Shown piece by piece: positions 39,778 through 49,326 of a stretch of DNA of 64,000 bases; positions within the stretch are counted from its first letter, which is position 1, and each line of letters starts with the position of its first letter. The position numbers and the translations under genes are program-made. The notes under the pieces were generated by a model. The model made no database searches. It worked only from the letters and a program-made list of their open reading frames with translations, and had not been told where the DNA came from. The stretch spans positions 1 to 64,000 of the forward strand of contig CAZCZJ010000001.1 in assembly GCA_964503235.1 (NCBI GenBank), written 5' to 3'. The DNA comes from W425 sp964503235 (GTDB lineage Bacteria; Chloroflexota; Dehalococcoidia; Dehalococcoidales; RBG-16-60-22).

Positions 39778-42700
39778 TTTTCTCTCCTGCTATTATAGCA
39801 TCGTGCGGGCATACTTGGGCACAGACCCCACAACCCGGACACTGGGTGCTATCTATTATCACATCTTCACCCTCTATAATGATGGCGGGACAGCCAAGTA
39901 GATTTATACAGATTCGGCAATCGCAGGAAAGACAGCGTTCCGCTTCCTTGATGGCATCTTCCCGGCTCAAGCCCAGCTCTACCTCATGGAAATTGCCCTG
40001 TCTTTGCTCAACCGGAATTATCGGCATATCAACCCTCGGTTGCTGGCCAATCCCGAAAGTATCTACGGTAAGTTTGCTCTCGTAAACGCCTTCGCCCTCC
40101 CGACCAGTATCCAGAGGTTCGCCCTTTAGATACCTGTCGATGGATACGGCGGCTTTCTTACCGGCGGCCAGGGCTTCGATAACGGTAGCCGGTCCGCTGA
40201 CAACATCACCGCCAGCAAAGATACCCTTAATACCGGTCTGCAACGTTACCGGGTCGGCTTTAATCAGTCCGTTCGATACCGCTTTCGAAGCTTCGCCGGA
40301 CATCATTTGTAAATCGGGCTGCTCACCGATAGCCGAGATTATCAAAGGAGTATCTATTACGAATTCAGAGCCGGCTACGGGTTCCGGTCGTCTCCGACCG
40401 CTTTCGTCGGGCTCTCCCAGCTTATTCTTGATAAATTCCATACCGATAACCTTACCCCCATCAGCAATAACGCGATTCGGTCCGGCCAACAGTTGCAGCT
40501 TTACTCCTTCTTTCTCCGCTTCGGCTATTTCCTCCTCGATGGCCGGCATTTCGGCACGGGAGCGCCGGTAAACGATATTCACATCTCTAAAGCCCAGGCG
40601 TACACAGGTACGGGCGCAGTCGACGGCTACGTTGCCGCCACCGACAATGACCACTTTCTCCCCAGTGGGTACTTTATCTCCCATACTGACTTTGTGGAGT
40701 AAATCAGTGCCGTCAATAACACCCTCGGCATTCTCATTCTCAACCCCGAGATTGCGGCTCTTATGTGCTCCGATAGCAATAAATACAGCGTCATAGTCTT
40801 TATGTAAAGTCGACAGTTCCACATCCCTGCCCAATCGCGTATTCAGTTTTACTTCCACTCCCAGCTTGTCGATAATATCCATCTCATTATTCAAGATATC
40901 CCGGGGCAGCCGGAACTCGGGAATACCCACCGCCATCATGCCACCCAGCTTGGACAGCGCTTCAAAGATGGTTACGCTATAGCCCTCTTTCCTTAGGTTA
41001 TAGGCAGCCATGATTCCCGCCGGCCCGCCGCCGATAATCGCCACCTTCTTGCCTTTTTCCGTGGCGATTGAATAGTCGTCCGCAACCTGGCCATAATCGA
41101 CGGCGCTGCGTTTGAGGGCATTGATGGCAATAGCTTCCTCGATATCAGCCCGTATGCACTTCTGCTCGCAGGGACGCGTACAGACCCGCCCGATTATACC
41201 GGGGAACGGTAAAGCCTCTTTTATCAACGCCAGGGCTTCGTCAAATTTACCTTCTTTTATCAAGCCCACATAGCCTTTAATATCGATATGCAGGGGGCAG
41301 GTAGCCTGGCAGGCGGGCGGGCTGCCGGCAACGCATTTCTCCTGGTCGACCTCGTATGGCAGGGTTTTGACTCCCTGCCGACGTTTCTCGCGGGTATCCA
41401 GAATATTACAGAGTCGCCGTACGACAACCAGGGAAGGCCCTTCAAATCTGATAGCTTTTTCCATAGTATCAATAAGCTCAGACAGGTCGAACGCGTCCAC
41501 GACTTCGACGAATTTAACGCCGCTGGCTCTGGCGATATCCTCGATTTTTACCGGAACACTATCGTCCGCAGGAGCACCGGGGTGGGGTTGAAATCCCGTC
41601 ATGCCGGTGGTGCCGTTATCGAGGACCACCATGGTCACGTAGGCTTTATTGAACACCGAGTTAATCATCGGAGGGATGCCGGAGTGAAAGAACGTGGAAT
41701 CACCCAGATGGGCTACCACCGGTACGTCGAGAACGTGCGGGAAGCCGCTGCCCAACCCAAAAGCTCCGCCCATACAGATAGCTATGTCATCGGAGTTCAG
41801 CGGCGGATTAGCCGCCAGAGCATAGCAGCCGATATCTCCGGTCTTCACCGGTGTTTTCCCGGTTTCTTGTTCATAACGCTGGCAGGCGATATTAATAGCG
41901 TAAAAAGACGACCGGTGCGGGCAACCGGCGCACATCGTCGGCGGGCGAACGGGCAAAAGCGACTCCGTCTCAATCTTTATCTTATCTATCGCCGCAAAAT
42001 CAACCGATGGTTTGACTCCGGTCAGGGTACTGAGAGCCTCGGCGACCTGGCGAGTAGAAAGCTCTCCCACCAGCGATAGCAGGTCTTTCCCGTGGATTTT
42101 CACGTCGATATCGTTGTCCTTGGTAATGACTTTAACTTCATCCTCAACGAAAGGCTCCAGCTCTTCCGCCACCAGGACGGTCGGTACCGATTTCAGCAAC
42201 TGCTTGGTTAGCTCTGCGGGTAAAGGATAAGGCGTACCTATCTTCAACACGGAAATCTTATCTTCCAGCCCCAACAATCTGATTGCTTCAATCGTATATC
42301 CATAGGAAATACCGTTGGCGATAACTCCCAGTTTTGCTCCGTCTTTAAGAGCAAGCCGGTTGAAAGGCAGCGAATCCACCGCTTTCCTTATCCTCGCCAT
42401 CCTGTCTATCACCAGACGGCGGTTTTTTCTGAAATTGGCCGGTAAACATACCAGCTTGACCGGGTCTTTAACGAACTTGCCCTCCCGAACATCACTGGAT
42501 ATCTCACCGAAGACAATATCGCTCCGGGCATGACCGATACGCGTTACCGACCTCAACATGAACATCTGCCCGAACTCCTCGGATAGGCGGAAGGCATCCG
42601 CCATCATGTCCTTGGCTTCCTGTCCGGTGGCCGGTTCCAGAACCGGTATGTAACCCTGCCGGGCAATGTAACGGTTGTCCTGCTCGTTCTGCGAGCTCCA

Positions 42701-43075
42701 CTGTCCGGGGTCGTCGGCGGACACCAGTACCAGTCCCCCGCGGGCGCCCATGTAGCTGGCCGTCATCAGGGGGTCGTGGGCGACATTCACGCCGACGTGC
42801 TTCATGATAGCTAACGAACGCAGACCGCTCACGGAACCCGCGATAGCTACTTCCAGGGCAACTTTCTCATTTACCGACCACTCGGCGTAAAAACCGATGT
42901 CTTTAGAGACATTGATCAGCGTTTCCGTGATTTCACTCGACGGCGTACCGGGGTATGCCGCCACGCATTGGACACCGGCTTCAATGGCACCCCTGGCGAA
43001 TGCTTCGTTCCCGAGCATGAACAGCCTGGCACCGGGGGCATCGGAACTGACCGTTAACTCAGCTACTTCGTTCAA
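39770..43075 (-). CDS. iorA: IorA-type 2-oxoacid oxidoreductase with inserted GltD-like NAD(P)H/FAD module
   Basis: An 1101-residue fusion. Residues 1-575 are IorA: the POR N-terminal domain with YPGTPSSE (41-48), MCAGCPHRSS (381-390), and the TPP motif GDS...N (458-487). Residues about 578-1047 are a GltD-like unit: an Fe-S entry with CVAGSPPACQATCP and CTRPCEQKC, FAD motif IGGGPAG (681-687), and NAD(P) motif VGGGNVAVDCA (811-821). Residues 1048-1095 are the ferredoxin tail normally attached directly to IorA (INLLGCPAI...CPGCGVCAQVCP). The flavin module therefore sits inside IorA. It would let NAD(P) exchange electrons with the TPP/ferredoxin chain. SD AGGAGG precedes the ATG. Confidence 0.88.
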   Translation of the reverse strand: MNEVAELTVSSDAPGARLFMLGNEAFARGAIEAGVQCVAAYPGTPSSEITETLINVSKDIGFYAEWSVNEKVALEVAIAGSVSGLRSLAIMKHVGVNVAHDPLMTASYMGARGGLVLVSADDPGQWSSQNEQDNRYIARQGYIPVLEPATGQEAKDMMADAFRLSEEFGQMFMLRSVTRIGHARSDIVFGEISSDVREGKFVKDPVKLVCLPANFRKNRRLVIDRMARIRKAVDSLPFNRLALKDGAKLGVIANGISYGYTIEAIRLLGLEDKISVLKIGTPYPLPAELTKQLLKSVPTVLVAEELEPFVEDEVKVITKDNDIDVKIHGKDLLSLVGELSTRQVAEALSTLTGVKPSVDFAAIDKIKIETESLLPVRPPTMCAGCPHRSSFYAINIACQRYEQETGKTPVKTGDIGCYALAANPPLNSDDIAICMGGAFGLGSGFPHVLDVPVVAHLGDSTFFHSGIPPMINSVFNKAYVTMVVLDNGTTGMTGFQPHPGAPADDSVPVKIEDIARASGVKFVEVVDAFDLSELIDTMEKAIRFEGPSLVVVRRLCNILDTREKRRQGVKTLPYEVDQEKCVAGSPPACQATCPLHIDIKGYVGLIKEGKFDEALALIKEALPFPGIIGRVCTRPCEQKCIRADIEEAIAINALKRSAVDYGQVADDYSIATEKGKKVAIIGGGPAGIMAAYNLRKEGYSVTIFEALSKLGGMMAVGIPEFRLPRDILNNEMDIIDKLGVEVKLNTRLGRDVELSTLHKDYDAVFIAIGAHKSRNLGVENENAEGVIDGTDLLHKVSMGDKVPTGEKVVIVGGGNVAVDCARTCVRLGFRDVNIVYRRSRAEMPAIEEEIAEAEKEGVKLQLLAGPNRVIADGGKVIGMEFIKNKLGEPDESGRRRPEPVAGSEFVIDTPLIISAIGEQPDLQMMSGEASKAVSNGLIKADPVTLQTGIKGIFAGGDVVSGPATVIEALAAGKKAAVSIDRYLKGEPLDTGREGEGVYESKLTVDTFGIGQQPRVDMPIIPVEQRQGNFHEVELGLSREDAIKEAERCLSCDCRICINLLGCPAIIIEGEDVIIDSTQCPGCGVCAQVCPHDAIIAGEKNG

Positions 43076-43257
43076 TATTTTCCTCCTGACCAGAGGGTTT
43101 GCCTCTGAGGATAATCACTTAATAGTTACGATATTTTGCGGTTAGGTGAATAGTTGAGGAAAAGCTTGCCTTCATAGTCATTTTACACATTTACCAACAT
43201 ACAAGGCAAACGTAGTATAATTATTTACCTGAGAATTGATTTACACAGGATAGTATT

Positions 43258-43788
43258 ATGAGAAGTATAATTTATAGGTTGGCTAAAAGCACTTCTCCGT
43301 TTCTTATTCTTACCCTGCTACTTGCCTTTGCGTGTCTTTCTGCCTGTAATAATGAGCCTGGCTTCGGTATCTACCTGGTCGATAGCGGGGAGCTGGTGTT
43401 ATCCGAGCATCATATTAAGGCATATTATAAGGATTCTCATACCATTGAGTTGAACGAAGAAGGGATAGAGAAATGGAACTCCTACATGACTTACGGTGGC
43501 ATACCCAAGCTTCAGGAAACCCTGTATCAGGATGATTTCGTCGTTAAATTAAAAGGTAAAGAGATTTACAGAGGAAAATTCTATTCAATGGTATCTTCTT
43601 TGTCCTATTCTGGGGTCGTTATTCTAGATGCACTGATGAAACTTGATGAAAGCCATAACACTATCGTAATAGACTGGGGTTATGGCCCGGTTCTGCATAC
43701 CGGGGAAGACCCTAGAAATAACCAGGAAGTCTTTGATTATTTAGAGAATAAGGGTCTCTTAAATCCCGGGGAGAAATCACTTTTTTAG
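43258..43788 (+). CDS. Hypothetical lipoprotein
   Basis: A 176-residue protein with a basic N-terminus, a hydrophobic core (about 13-27) and a lipobox LSAC, so it is probably a membrane-anchored lipoprotein. The mature part has no motif I recognise. It contains a region rich in beta-type segments with VVKLKGKEIYRGKFYS. TATAAT at 43216-43221 lies about 40 bases upstream of the start, with a poor -35. It precedes the PhnB-like gene by a short gap and may be cotranscribed. Confidence 0.6.
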   Translation: MRSIIYRLAKSTSPFLILTLLLAFACLSACNNEPGFGIYLVDSGELVLSEHHIKAYYKDSHTIELNEEGIEKWNSYMTYGGIPKLQETLYQDDFVVKLKGKEIYRGKFYSMVSSLSYSGVVILDALMKLDESHNTIVIDWGYGPVLHTGEDPRNNQEVFDYLENKGLLNPGEKSLF

Positions 43789-43814
43789 GAATGAAAAGAA
43801 TGGGGGAACTAATC

Positions 43815-44177
43815 ATGCTCGTACCGCATCTATATTTCAACGGAAGAAGTGAAGAAGCTATCTCACAATATGCCAAAGCGTTTGGAGCCGAGGTCAAGAC
43901 GGTTATTCCCTATCCTGAAGACGAAGATAAAAAGGGTGTCAGGCATGCGGAAATATTTATCCACGGACAAAGAATCATGATGAATGATGAGGATTTGGGA
44001 CCGCCATGCCTGGTAGTCATTTATGATAATAAAGAAGACTTAATACAGTCTTATGAAATAATGAAAGAAGGGGGCGAGGTCACTGCTCCCGTGCAGGAAA
44101 CAGACTATAGTCCCTGTGTTGTCGGCTTCCGCGACCGGTTTGGAATCGATTGGGCATTCATGGTGGGAAAATCCTGA
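43815..44177 (+). CDS. PhnB/YdcJ-like VOC family protein
   Basis: A 120-residue glyoxalase/bleomycin-fold protein of the PhnB-like group. It opens MLVPHLYFNGRSEEAISQY, the family's usual start, and has VRHAEIFIHGQRIMMNDE and GFRDRFGIDWAFMV at the end. An upstream in-frame ATG at 43791 would add eight residues, but GGGGA at 43803-43807 favours 43815. The family's function is mostly unknown; no metal-binding set is obvious beyond H and E residues in the first module. Confidence 0.72.
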   Translation: MLVPHLYFNGRSEEAISQYAKAFGAEVKTVIPYPEDEDKKGVRHAEIFIHGQRIMMNDEDLGPPCLVVIYDNKEDLIQSYEIMKEGGEVTAPVQETDYSPCVVGFRDRFGIDWAFMVGKS

Positions 44178-44310
44178 TACGGTCTTTCTTAATGTCAGTG
44201 ATTGACCTCATAACAATATCATTATTTTTCTGGTTCTGACGCACTGTTATATCCCGGCTGTAAAACCAACTTATTATTGGTTTTGGTTGGTTTCGGTTGA
44301 TTGAAGATGC

Positions 44311-44387
44311 TCTCCCCCTGCCCCCTCTCAAACATATTCATTTTTCGCACTCGTATCCCATTCTGTTTGAGAGGGGTCAGGGGTGAG
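44311..44387. repeat. Family B repeat, short form, in the 44178-44536 spacer
   Basis: TCTCCCCCTGCCCCCTCTCA (from 44311) faces TCTGTTTGAGAGGGGTCAGG and GGTGAG (to 44387), with the CTCTCAAACA/TGTTTGAGAG core also seen at 3253-3310. It is the simplest copy, one palindrome with a loop of about 30 bases. The other parts of the 359-base spacer hold an AAAACCAA/TTGGTTTT hairpin (44262-44284) and the MoxR promoter. Confidence 0.75.
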
Positions 44388-44450
44388 GTATACACCTATA
44401 AACTAAAAATAAATACGACCTTATTATTAATAAACTTTCAATTGGTATTT

Positions 44451-44480
44451 TTGTTAGTAATTATTCCTTATGATATACTC
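44451..44480 (+). promoter_or_regulatory. Candidate promoter for the MoxR-DUF58-transglutaminase operon
   Basis: TTGTTA (44451-44456) and TATACT (44475-44480) are 18 bases apart in an AT-rich stretch. A start near 44487 leaves about 50 bases of leader before the moxR ATG. Confidence 0.45.
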
Positions 44481-44536
44481 GAATCAGGGGGAACATTTAT
44501 TCTGAACTCAATCTCCTGGATTCCTCCGGACAGACA

Positions 44537-45502
44537 ATGGCAGACAACAATCTTTCCAAAGCCCAACAACTCGCCGAGAAAATAGTAGAAAACGTAGAAA
44601 AGGTAATGGTCGGCAAGACCGAAGCAGTGCAGCTGGCCGTAATCGCCTTAATCAGTCAGGGACATCTGCTCATCGAAGATACCCCCGGTGTCGGCAAGAC
44701 AATACTGGCCAGGAGCCTGGCAAAATCAATAAATTGCAGCTTCAAAAGGATTCAATTCACGCCCGACATGCTCCCGGGCGATATAACCGGAGTCACGATA
44801 TACAACCAGAAAACCAGCGATTTCGAGTTCCGTCCCGGCCCGATTATGACTCAGGTATTGCTGGCGGATGAAATCAACCGGGCCACACCCAAAGTACAGT
44901 CCGCCTTGCTGGAAGCCATGGGTGAGAGACAGATTACCGTGGACGGTATCACCCGCCAAATGCCTTCGCCTTTCCATGTCCTGGCCACCCAGAATCCTAT
45001 CGAATTTGAAGGAACCTTCCCCCTCCCGGAAGCACAGCTGGACAGGTTTTTACTGCGTATAAACATCGGCTACCCCACCTCGTCCGAAGAGATAGCCATA
45101 GTTGAAAATCAACAGTATATTCATCCCATCGAGCAAATCGACTACGTAGTGGATGCTTCGGACATTTTGATGATTCAAGAGACGGTTAAAGAAATATTCG
45201 TAGATAACATGATTAAGGAATACATCGTAGCACTGGTGGAGGCAACCCGCCAGCATCCCTCGATATTTCTCGGGTCTTCTCCCCGCGGCTCGCTGGCGCT
45301 TTTCCGTACGACTCAAGCCCGAGCCCTGCTGCACGGACGAGATTATGTTCTACCCGATGATGTTAAAGCCCTGGCAGAATCAGCCCTGGCCCACCGCTCT
45401 TTAATGTCGCCCGGAGGTCAGACAACGGGAAGGGATAGCCAGGCCATAATCGCCGAGATACTGGAAACAGTACCCGTACCGGGCACAATCCCCGAACGTT
45501 AA
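44537..45502 (+). CDS. MoxR-family AAA+ ATPase
   Basis: A 321-residue MoxR ATPase. It has the Walker A GVGKT in EDTPGVGKTI (about 51-60), Walker B LLADEINRA (about 109-117), and sensor 1 in ATQNPIEFEG. The AAA lid follows to the C-terminus. MoxR ATPases act as chaperone-like activators of partner proteins, often with a VWA or DUF58 protein. Here DUF58 and a transglutaminase-like membrane protein follow directly, the standard three-gene module. It starts 50 bases after the candidate promoter. Confidence 0.92.
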   Translation: MADNNLSKAQQLAEKIVENVEKVMVGKTEAVQLAVIALISQGHLLIEDTPGVGKTILARSLAKSINCSFKRIQFTPDMLPGDITGVTIYNQKTSDFEFRPGPIMTQVLLADEINRATPKVQSALLEAMGERQITVDGITRQMPSPFHVLATQNPIEFEGTFPLPEAQLDRFLLRINIGYPTSSEEIAIVENQQYIHPIEQIDYVVDASDILMIQETVKEIFVDNMIKEYIVALVEATRQHPSIFLGSSPRGSLALFRTTQARALLHGRDYVLPDDVKALAESALAHRSLMSPGGQTTGRDSQAIIAEILETVPVPGTIPER

Positions 45503-45555
45503 AATCAGTTGGATTGGTACAACATGACAAAGTCCACTATCTCAGGATAAAAACC

Positions 45556-46794
45556 ATGAACAGACGATGGATTCTCATTATATTTCTCTTTCTTATCTTA
45601 ACAATAGCCATACTCGGGGGTTTTACGCTCCTCTGGCGTTTCTTCGTATTCCTTGTCGTACTGCTGCTGCTGGGTTATTTATGGTCGTGGTTGAGTACCC
45701 GCAGACTCGAGTGCCATGTCAAAGAAACTCCCGATATCTGCCAGGTCGGTGAGCGCTTCGAGGAAGAATTTACATTAACCAACCACAATATAATACCCTC
45801 TCCACTGATTGAAACCCGGGAGGATACCGATTTACCGGGCTACAGAAACGAGTTGACCCTCAGTCTTTCTTCACGGAGTTCTTTTACCTGGAAAACCGAA
45901 GTCCATTGTCGGCATAGAGGACCCTACAGAATAGGTGCTATTAAGGTAAGGGCAGGCGACCCTCTCGGTTTCTGGCCGGTAGAACAATACGTTAGCAAGG
46001 GACAGCAAATCGTCATTTACCCGGCAACGGTAGAGCTGCCGTACTTCGAATTATCTCCGGAGCGGCAAAGCGGAATGGGTTCGAACCGGTGGCTAGCCAG
46101 CATGGTTGGTCCCAATGCTTCCCGCGTACGCGAATATATCAACGGTGACAGTCTCCGCCACATTCACTGGCATACTACCGCTCATACCGGAAATCTTATG
46201 GTCAGTGAGTTCGACCCCGACCGTGCTAAGTCCAGCTACCAGGATATCTGGATTGTCCTTGATATGCATCGTAGTTCTCAACTCGGTGAAGACGATGAAA
46301 CCACCGAGGAATACGGTATAACCGTAGCCGCATCATTGGTAAAAAAATATCTGGACGCCGGGAAAAAGGTGGGTCTAATAACTACGGGTGACCGTTCTTA
46401 TTTACTATCTCCCCAGACAGGAGAAGACCACCTGCAAAACATCCTGCACTCTTTAGCCCTGATAAAGGCTACCGGTGATGTGCCTATAAATGGCTTACTT
46501 GATTCAAGAGCAGAGCATCTTACGGCAGAATCCATCGTAATTGTTATTATGCCCTCGGCAAATCCCGGAATAGCTAAATCGCTGCGTCACGTCATCGACC
46601 GCCACGGAAAAGTTATTGTCATCCTGCTCGATTCCTTCAGCTTCGGTGGTGTAAGCACTCCTGATAATAATACCCGCTACCTCAGTTCCGTGGGTTTTCA
46701 TGTCTATATGGTCAGGCAGGGAATGGAAATATCTCGGGCGTTGGATAGCCGGTTGTATTCCTCACGATTTCAATATATGAGGGACAGAGTATAG
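45556..46794 (+). CDS. DUF58 domain membrane protein
   Basis: A 412-residue protein. Two N-terminal transmembrane helices (about 4-24 and 27-46) are followed by a periplasmic or cytoplasmic beta-rich part with the DUF58 signature RVREYINGDSLRHIHWHTTAHTG (about 190-215) and a VWA-like alpha/beta domain (WIVLDMHRSS). I chose the ATG at 45556 because CAGGA lies 8 bases upstream and the protein then begins MNRRW before the first helix. It lies between moxR and the transglutaminase gene with short gaps. Confidence 0.85.
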   Translation: MNRRWILIIFLFLILTIAILGGFTLLWRFFVFLVVLLLLGYLWSWLSTRRLECHVKETPDICQVGERFEEEFTLTNHNIIPSPLIETREDTDLPGYRNELTLSLSSRSSFTWKTEVHCRHRGPYRIGAIKVRAGDPLGFWPVEQYVSKGQQIVIYPATVELPYFELSPERQSGMGSNRWLASMVGPNASRVREYINGDSLRHIHWHTTAHTGNLMVSEFDPDRAKSSYQDIWIVLDMHRSSQLGEDDETTEEYGITVAASLVKKYLDAGKKVGLITTGDRSYLLSPQTGEDHLQNILHSLALIKATGDVPINGLLDSRAEHLTAESIVIVIMPSANPGIAKSLRHVIDRHGKVIVILLDSFSFGGVSTPDNNTRYLSSVGFHVYMVRQGMEISRALDSRLYSSRFQYMRDRV

Positions 46795-46796
46795 CG

Positions 46797-49010
46797 ATGA
46801 GCAGAACTGATAAAAAGCAGGTAAATACGCCGTTATTGAAAAGCCTACGTGGAAATAAGCTGTCCCGGTTGGGCGATCGGCAGATTTGGGTAACCATTAT
46901 CTTACTTTTCCTGGTCCTGGAAATTGCCGTCCTTTCGGTAGAACGGGCCCGGTGGATTACCCCCCAACCGTCATTTACTCTGATACTCGTTTTCTCGATA
47001 GCAGTGGCCTGGTATCTTGCCAGGAGTCGTCTCCCCGGTATAGTAACGCATATCATTGCCTTGGTTGTCGGTATCGGTATAACAGCCTGGCAGACATACC
47101 AGCTGTCATCCTCCGAGACTGTAGGTTTTGCCATATTCCTCTCATTCCTGATCTGGTTAATGGGCTATTTCTCGACATGGTATATTTTACGTCGCAATAA
47201 TGCCTGGGTAGCCGTCTGCATAGGTACACTGGTTGTAATAGTAAATTTAAGCAACCTTCCGGCAAGTTATTACTTCTTCTTCGGGCTTTACTTTGTCGCC
47301 GCCATATTCCTGATAATCCGGATGCGCGTTATCAAACAAAAGAATGTATCGGGGCATGCCACGGGATTTTCCAAGCGAAGCCTGCTTTCCCCGTTAACAA
47401 TACTCCTGTGTATCATCCTCGTGTCAGTTTCCTTTGCCCGGATAACTCCGGAAATGCGGATACCTCAACTCCAGACATTTATCGCGACCAAGATGTTATG
47501 GATACAGGATCTGGAAGGCTCATTTCTCAACCTGTTCGCCGAGGTCCCCTCGAAGCAGCCATTGAACACGAGCAGCACACGTCAGGACATTAAATTCGGC
47601 CCTGTCTGGAAAGAGAAAGATGATGTTGATTTCGTCATTCTTTCCCCGCAACCTTCCTACTGGCGGATAAAAGTGTATGATACCTACACCTCTCAGGGTT
47701 GGACAAACCGCCCGGTCGTCGATAATTTACTGGCAAAAGGAGTTCCCTGGGAAGATGCCGATGCTATTACCAGCGGCGAAACAATTACTTATACGGTCAC
47801 GACGAATATAAAGACAGATGCCATGTTGACGGCAGGCAGCTTTGTATCATCGGACACCAGCGTTCTGGTAGGTGTCAGTGACAGAGACGTAATCGCGGTT
47901 ACGACACCTCGCGTACTTAGCCCCGGAGAACACTATACCGTAACTTCCACCGTCTCTTCTCCTTCATCCAGTGATCTATCCTTGGTCGGCGAAGACTATC
48001 CGTCGTCAATTGCACACGAGTACACCCGGCTACCCGCTAATTTCCCTGATGAGATAAAACTACTGAGTAAAGATATAACCAGCGATGCCAAAACCCCCTA
48101 TCAAAAGGTAACTGCCATAGATAACTACCTTTCGCAGTTTCCCTATACACAAGAAATCGAACCTCCACCGGAGGGCGCTGATGGTGTGCAATATTTCCTG
48201 TACAACCAGAAATCCGGTTTTTGCCTTTACTTTGCCTCGGCGATGGTGGTAATGCTCCGTTCCGTCGATGTACCCGCCAGACTTGCCGTTGGTTACGTTC
48301 CGGGTGAATTCGGTGAGAATGAAGGAGAGTATATCCTGCGCAATAAGCACTATCATGCCTGGCCTCAGGTATATTTCGCCGGCTATGGCTGGGTTGACAT
48401 AGAAGCGACTCCCAGCAGCGGAGGCAGCCCGGTAAACATCGAGACCCCCTTTGTATCGACGGTCACTAATCCAGAAAATCCCCCGGTGGATGTTAACTTG
48501 TATTGGCAGACACCGGAATATTTTAGCCAGTTGTACGGGATTCCACTGGATGAACCGGCAGTAGACTCACCCGTTTCACCGGGTGAGTCATCTTCTGGAA
48601 ACGGACTTAACCGGGCCATGTATATTTTCATTATCGCAGCAGGTGCTCTGTTACTCCTATTTGTAGCCCGTCTGGCATTCCGGTCAGTGTTTCGTCGCTG
48701 GTTATGGCGGGTGGATAGAGAGCACCTGGCATCAAAGGTGTATTCCAGGATGTGCCGACTCGCCTCAATAGTCGGACTGGAACCCAAACCACAACAGACA
48801 CCGCAGGAATTCGCTAATACGCTGGCGATAGAGTTGCCCGAGCAGGCTAATGCTCTCAATAATATTATCAGATTTTATACGGAGAACCAGTTCAGTCCCA
48901 GAAAAGGGAGATTGGGACTTGTCGAGGAGGAAATAGTTCTAAAGGCCCGTCGTGGTGTTTACATTGGTCTTCTCCAACGGCTGGGTTTGGTAAAGAAACT
49001 ACTTCTGTGA
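46797..49010 (+). CDS. TgpA-like transglutaminase-core membrane protein
   Basis: A 737-residue protein. About five to seven transmembrane helices fill residues 30-210. The extracytoplasmic transglutaminase core shows the Cys-His-Asp triad: Cys in SGFCLYFASA, His in NKHYHAWPQ and Asp in GWVDIEATP. A late helix (about 605-625) returns to the membrane, and the cytoplasmic C-terminal DUF4129-like tail ends the protein. Such proteins are thought to act as proteases or amidases on the outer face of the membrane. It starts 2 bases after the DUF58 stop codon. It forms the third part of the MoxR module. Confidence 0.85.
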   Translation: MSRTDKKQVNTPLLKSLRGNKLSRLGDRQIWVTIILLFLVLEIAVLSVERARWITPQPSFTLILVFSIAVAWYLARSRLPGIVTHIIALVVGIGITAWQTYQLSSSETVGFAIFLSFLIWLMGYFSTWYILRRNNAWVAVCIGTLVVIVNLSNLPASYYFFFGLYFVAAIFLIIRMRVIKQKNVSGHATGFSKRSLLSPLTILLCIILVSVSFARITPEMRIPQLQTFIATKMLWIQDLEGSFLNLFAEVPSKQPLNTSSTRQDIKFGPVWKEKDDVDFVILSPQPSYWRIKVYDTYTSQGWTNRPVVDNLLAKGVPWEDADAITSGETITYTVTTNIKTDAMLTAGSFVSSDTSVLVGVSDRDVIAVTTPRVLSPGEHYTVTSTVSSPSSSDLSLVGEDYPSSIAHEYTRLPANFPDEIKLLSKDITSDAKTPYQKVTAIDNYLSQFPYTQEIEPPPEGADGVQYFLYNQKSGFCLYFASAMVVMLRSVDVPARLAVGYVPGEFGENEGEYILRNKHYHAWPQVYFAGYGWVDIEATPSSGGSPVNIETPFVSTVTNPENPPVDVNLYWQTPEYFSQLYGIPLDEPAVDSPVSPGESSSGNGLNRAMYIFIIAAGALLLLFVARLAFRSVFRRWLWRVDREHLASKVYSRMCRLASIVGLEPKPQQTPQEFANTLAIELPEQANALNNIIRFYTENQFSPRKGRLGLVEEEIVLKARRGVYIGLLQRLGLVKKLLL

Positions 49011-49326
49011 GTTATGTTCCGATATGGAATGTAAAATGCATCGCTTTTACAATACATGCGTGTAACACCACTTTTACGCAAGAGTTGAATCCAGAATTCC
49101 GACCTATTTCTCCTGACCTGATAATCCGGCCTGTCCAAGCTATATCGTGTTTCCGTATCACATTTTACTAATATGTTAATCATGTTTAATGATTTATTTA
49201 ACAAGATGCCAAAAGAACAGCGTCCAAGGTGAATCTTAAACTATGGATTTTGATCTAGCTATTCAATAGACTGTTTAGTAAGATATAATCCTAAAGGTAA
49301 TAAGCAATGAGAGCCTGAGGATAGAG
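49011..49326. other. Gene-free leader of the alpha-glucan operon
   Basis: 316 bases without a gene between the transglutaminase and malQ. A TATAAT box at 49284-49289 lies about 38 bases before the malQ start, with no convincing -35 box 16-18 bases upstream. The stretch is AT-rich and shows no strong hairpin or repeat of either family. Confidence 0.4.
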
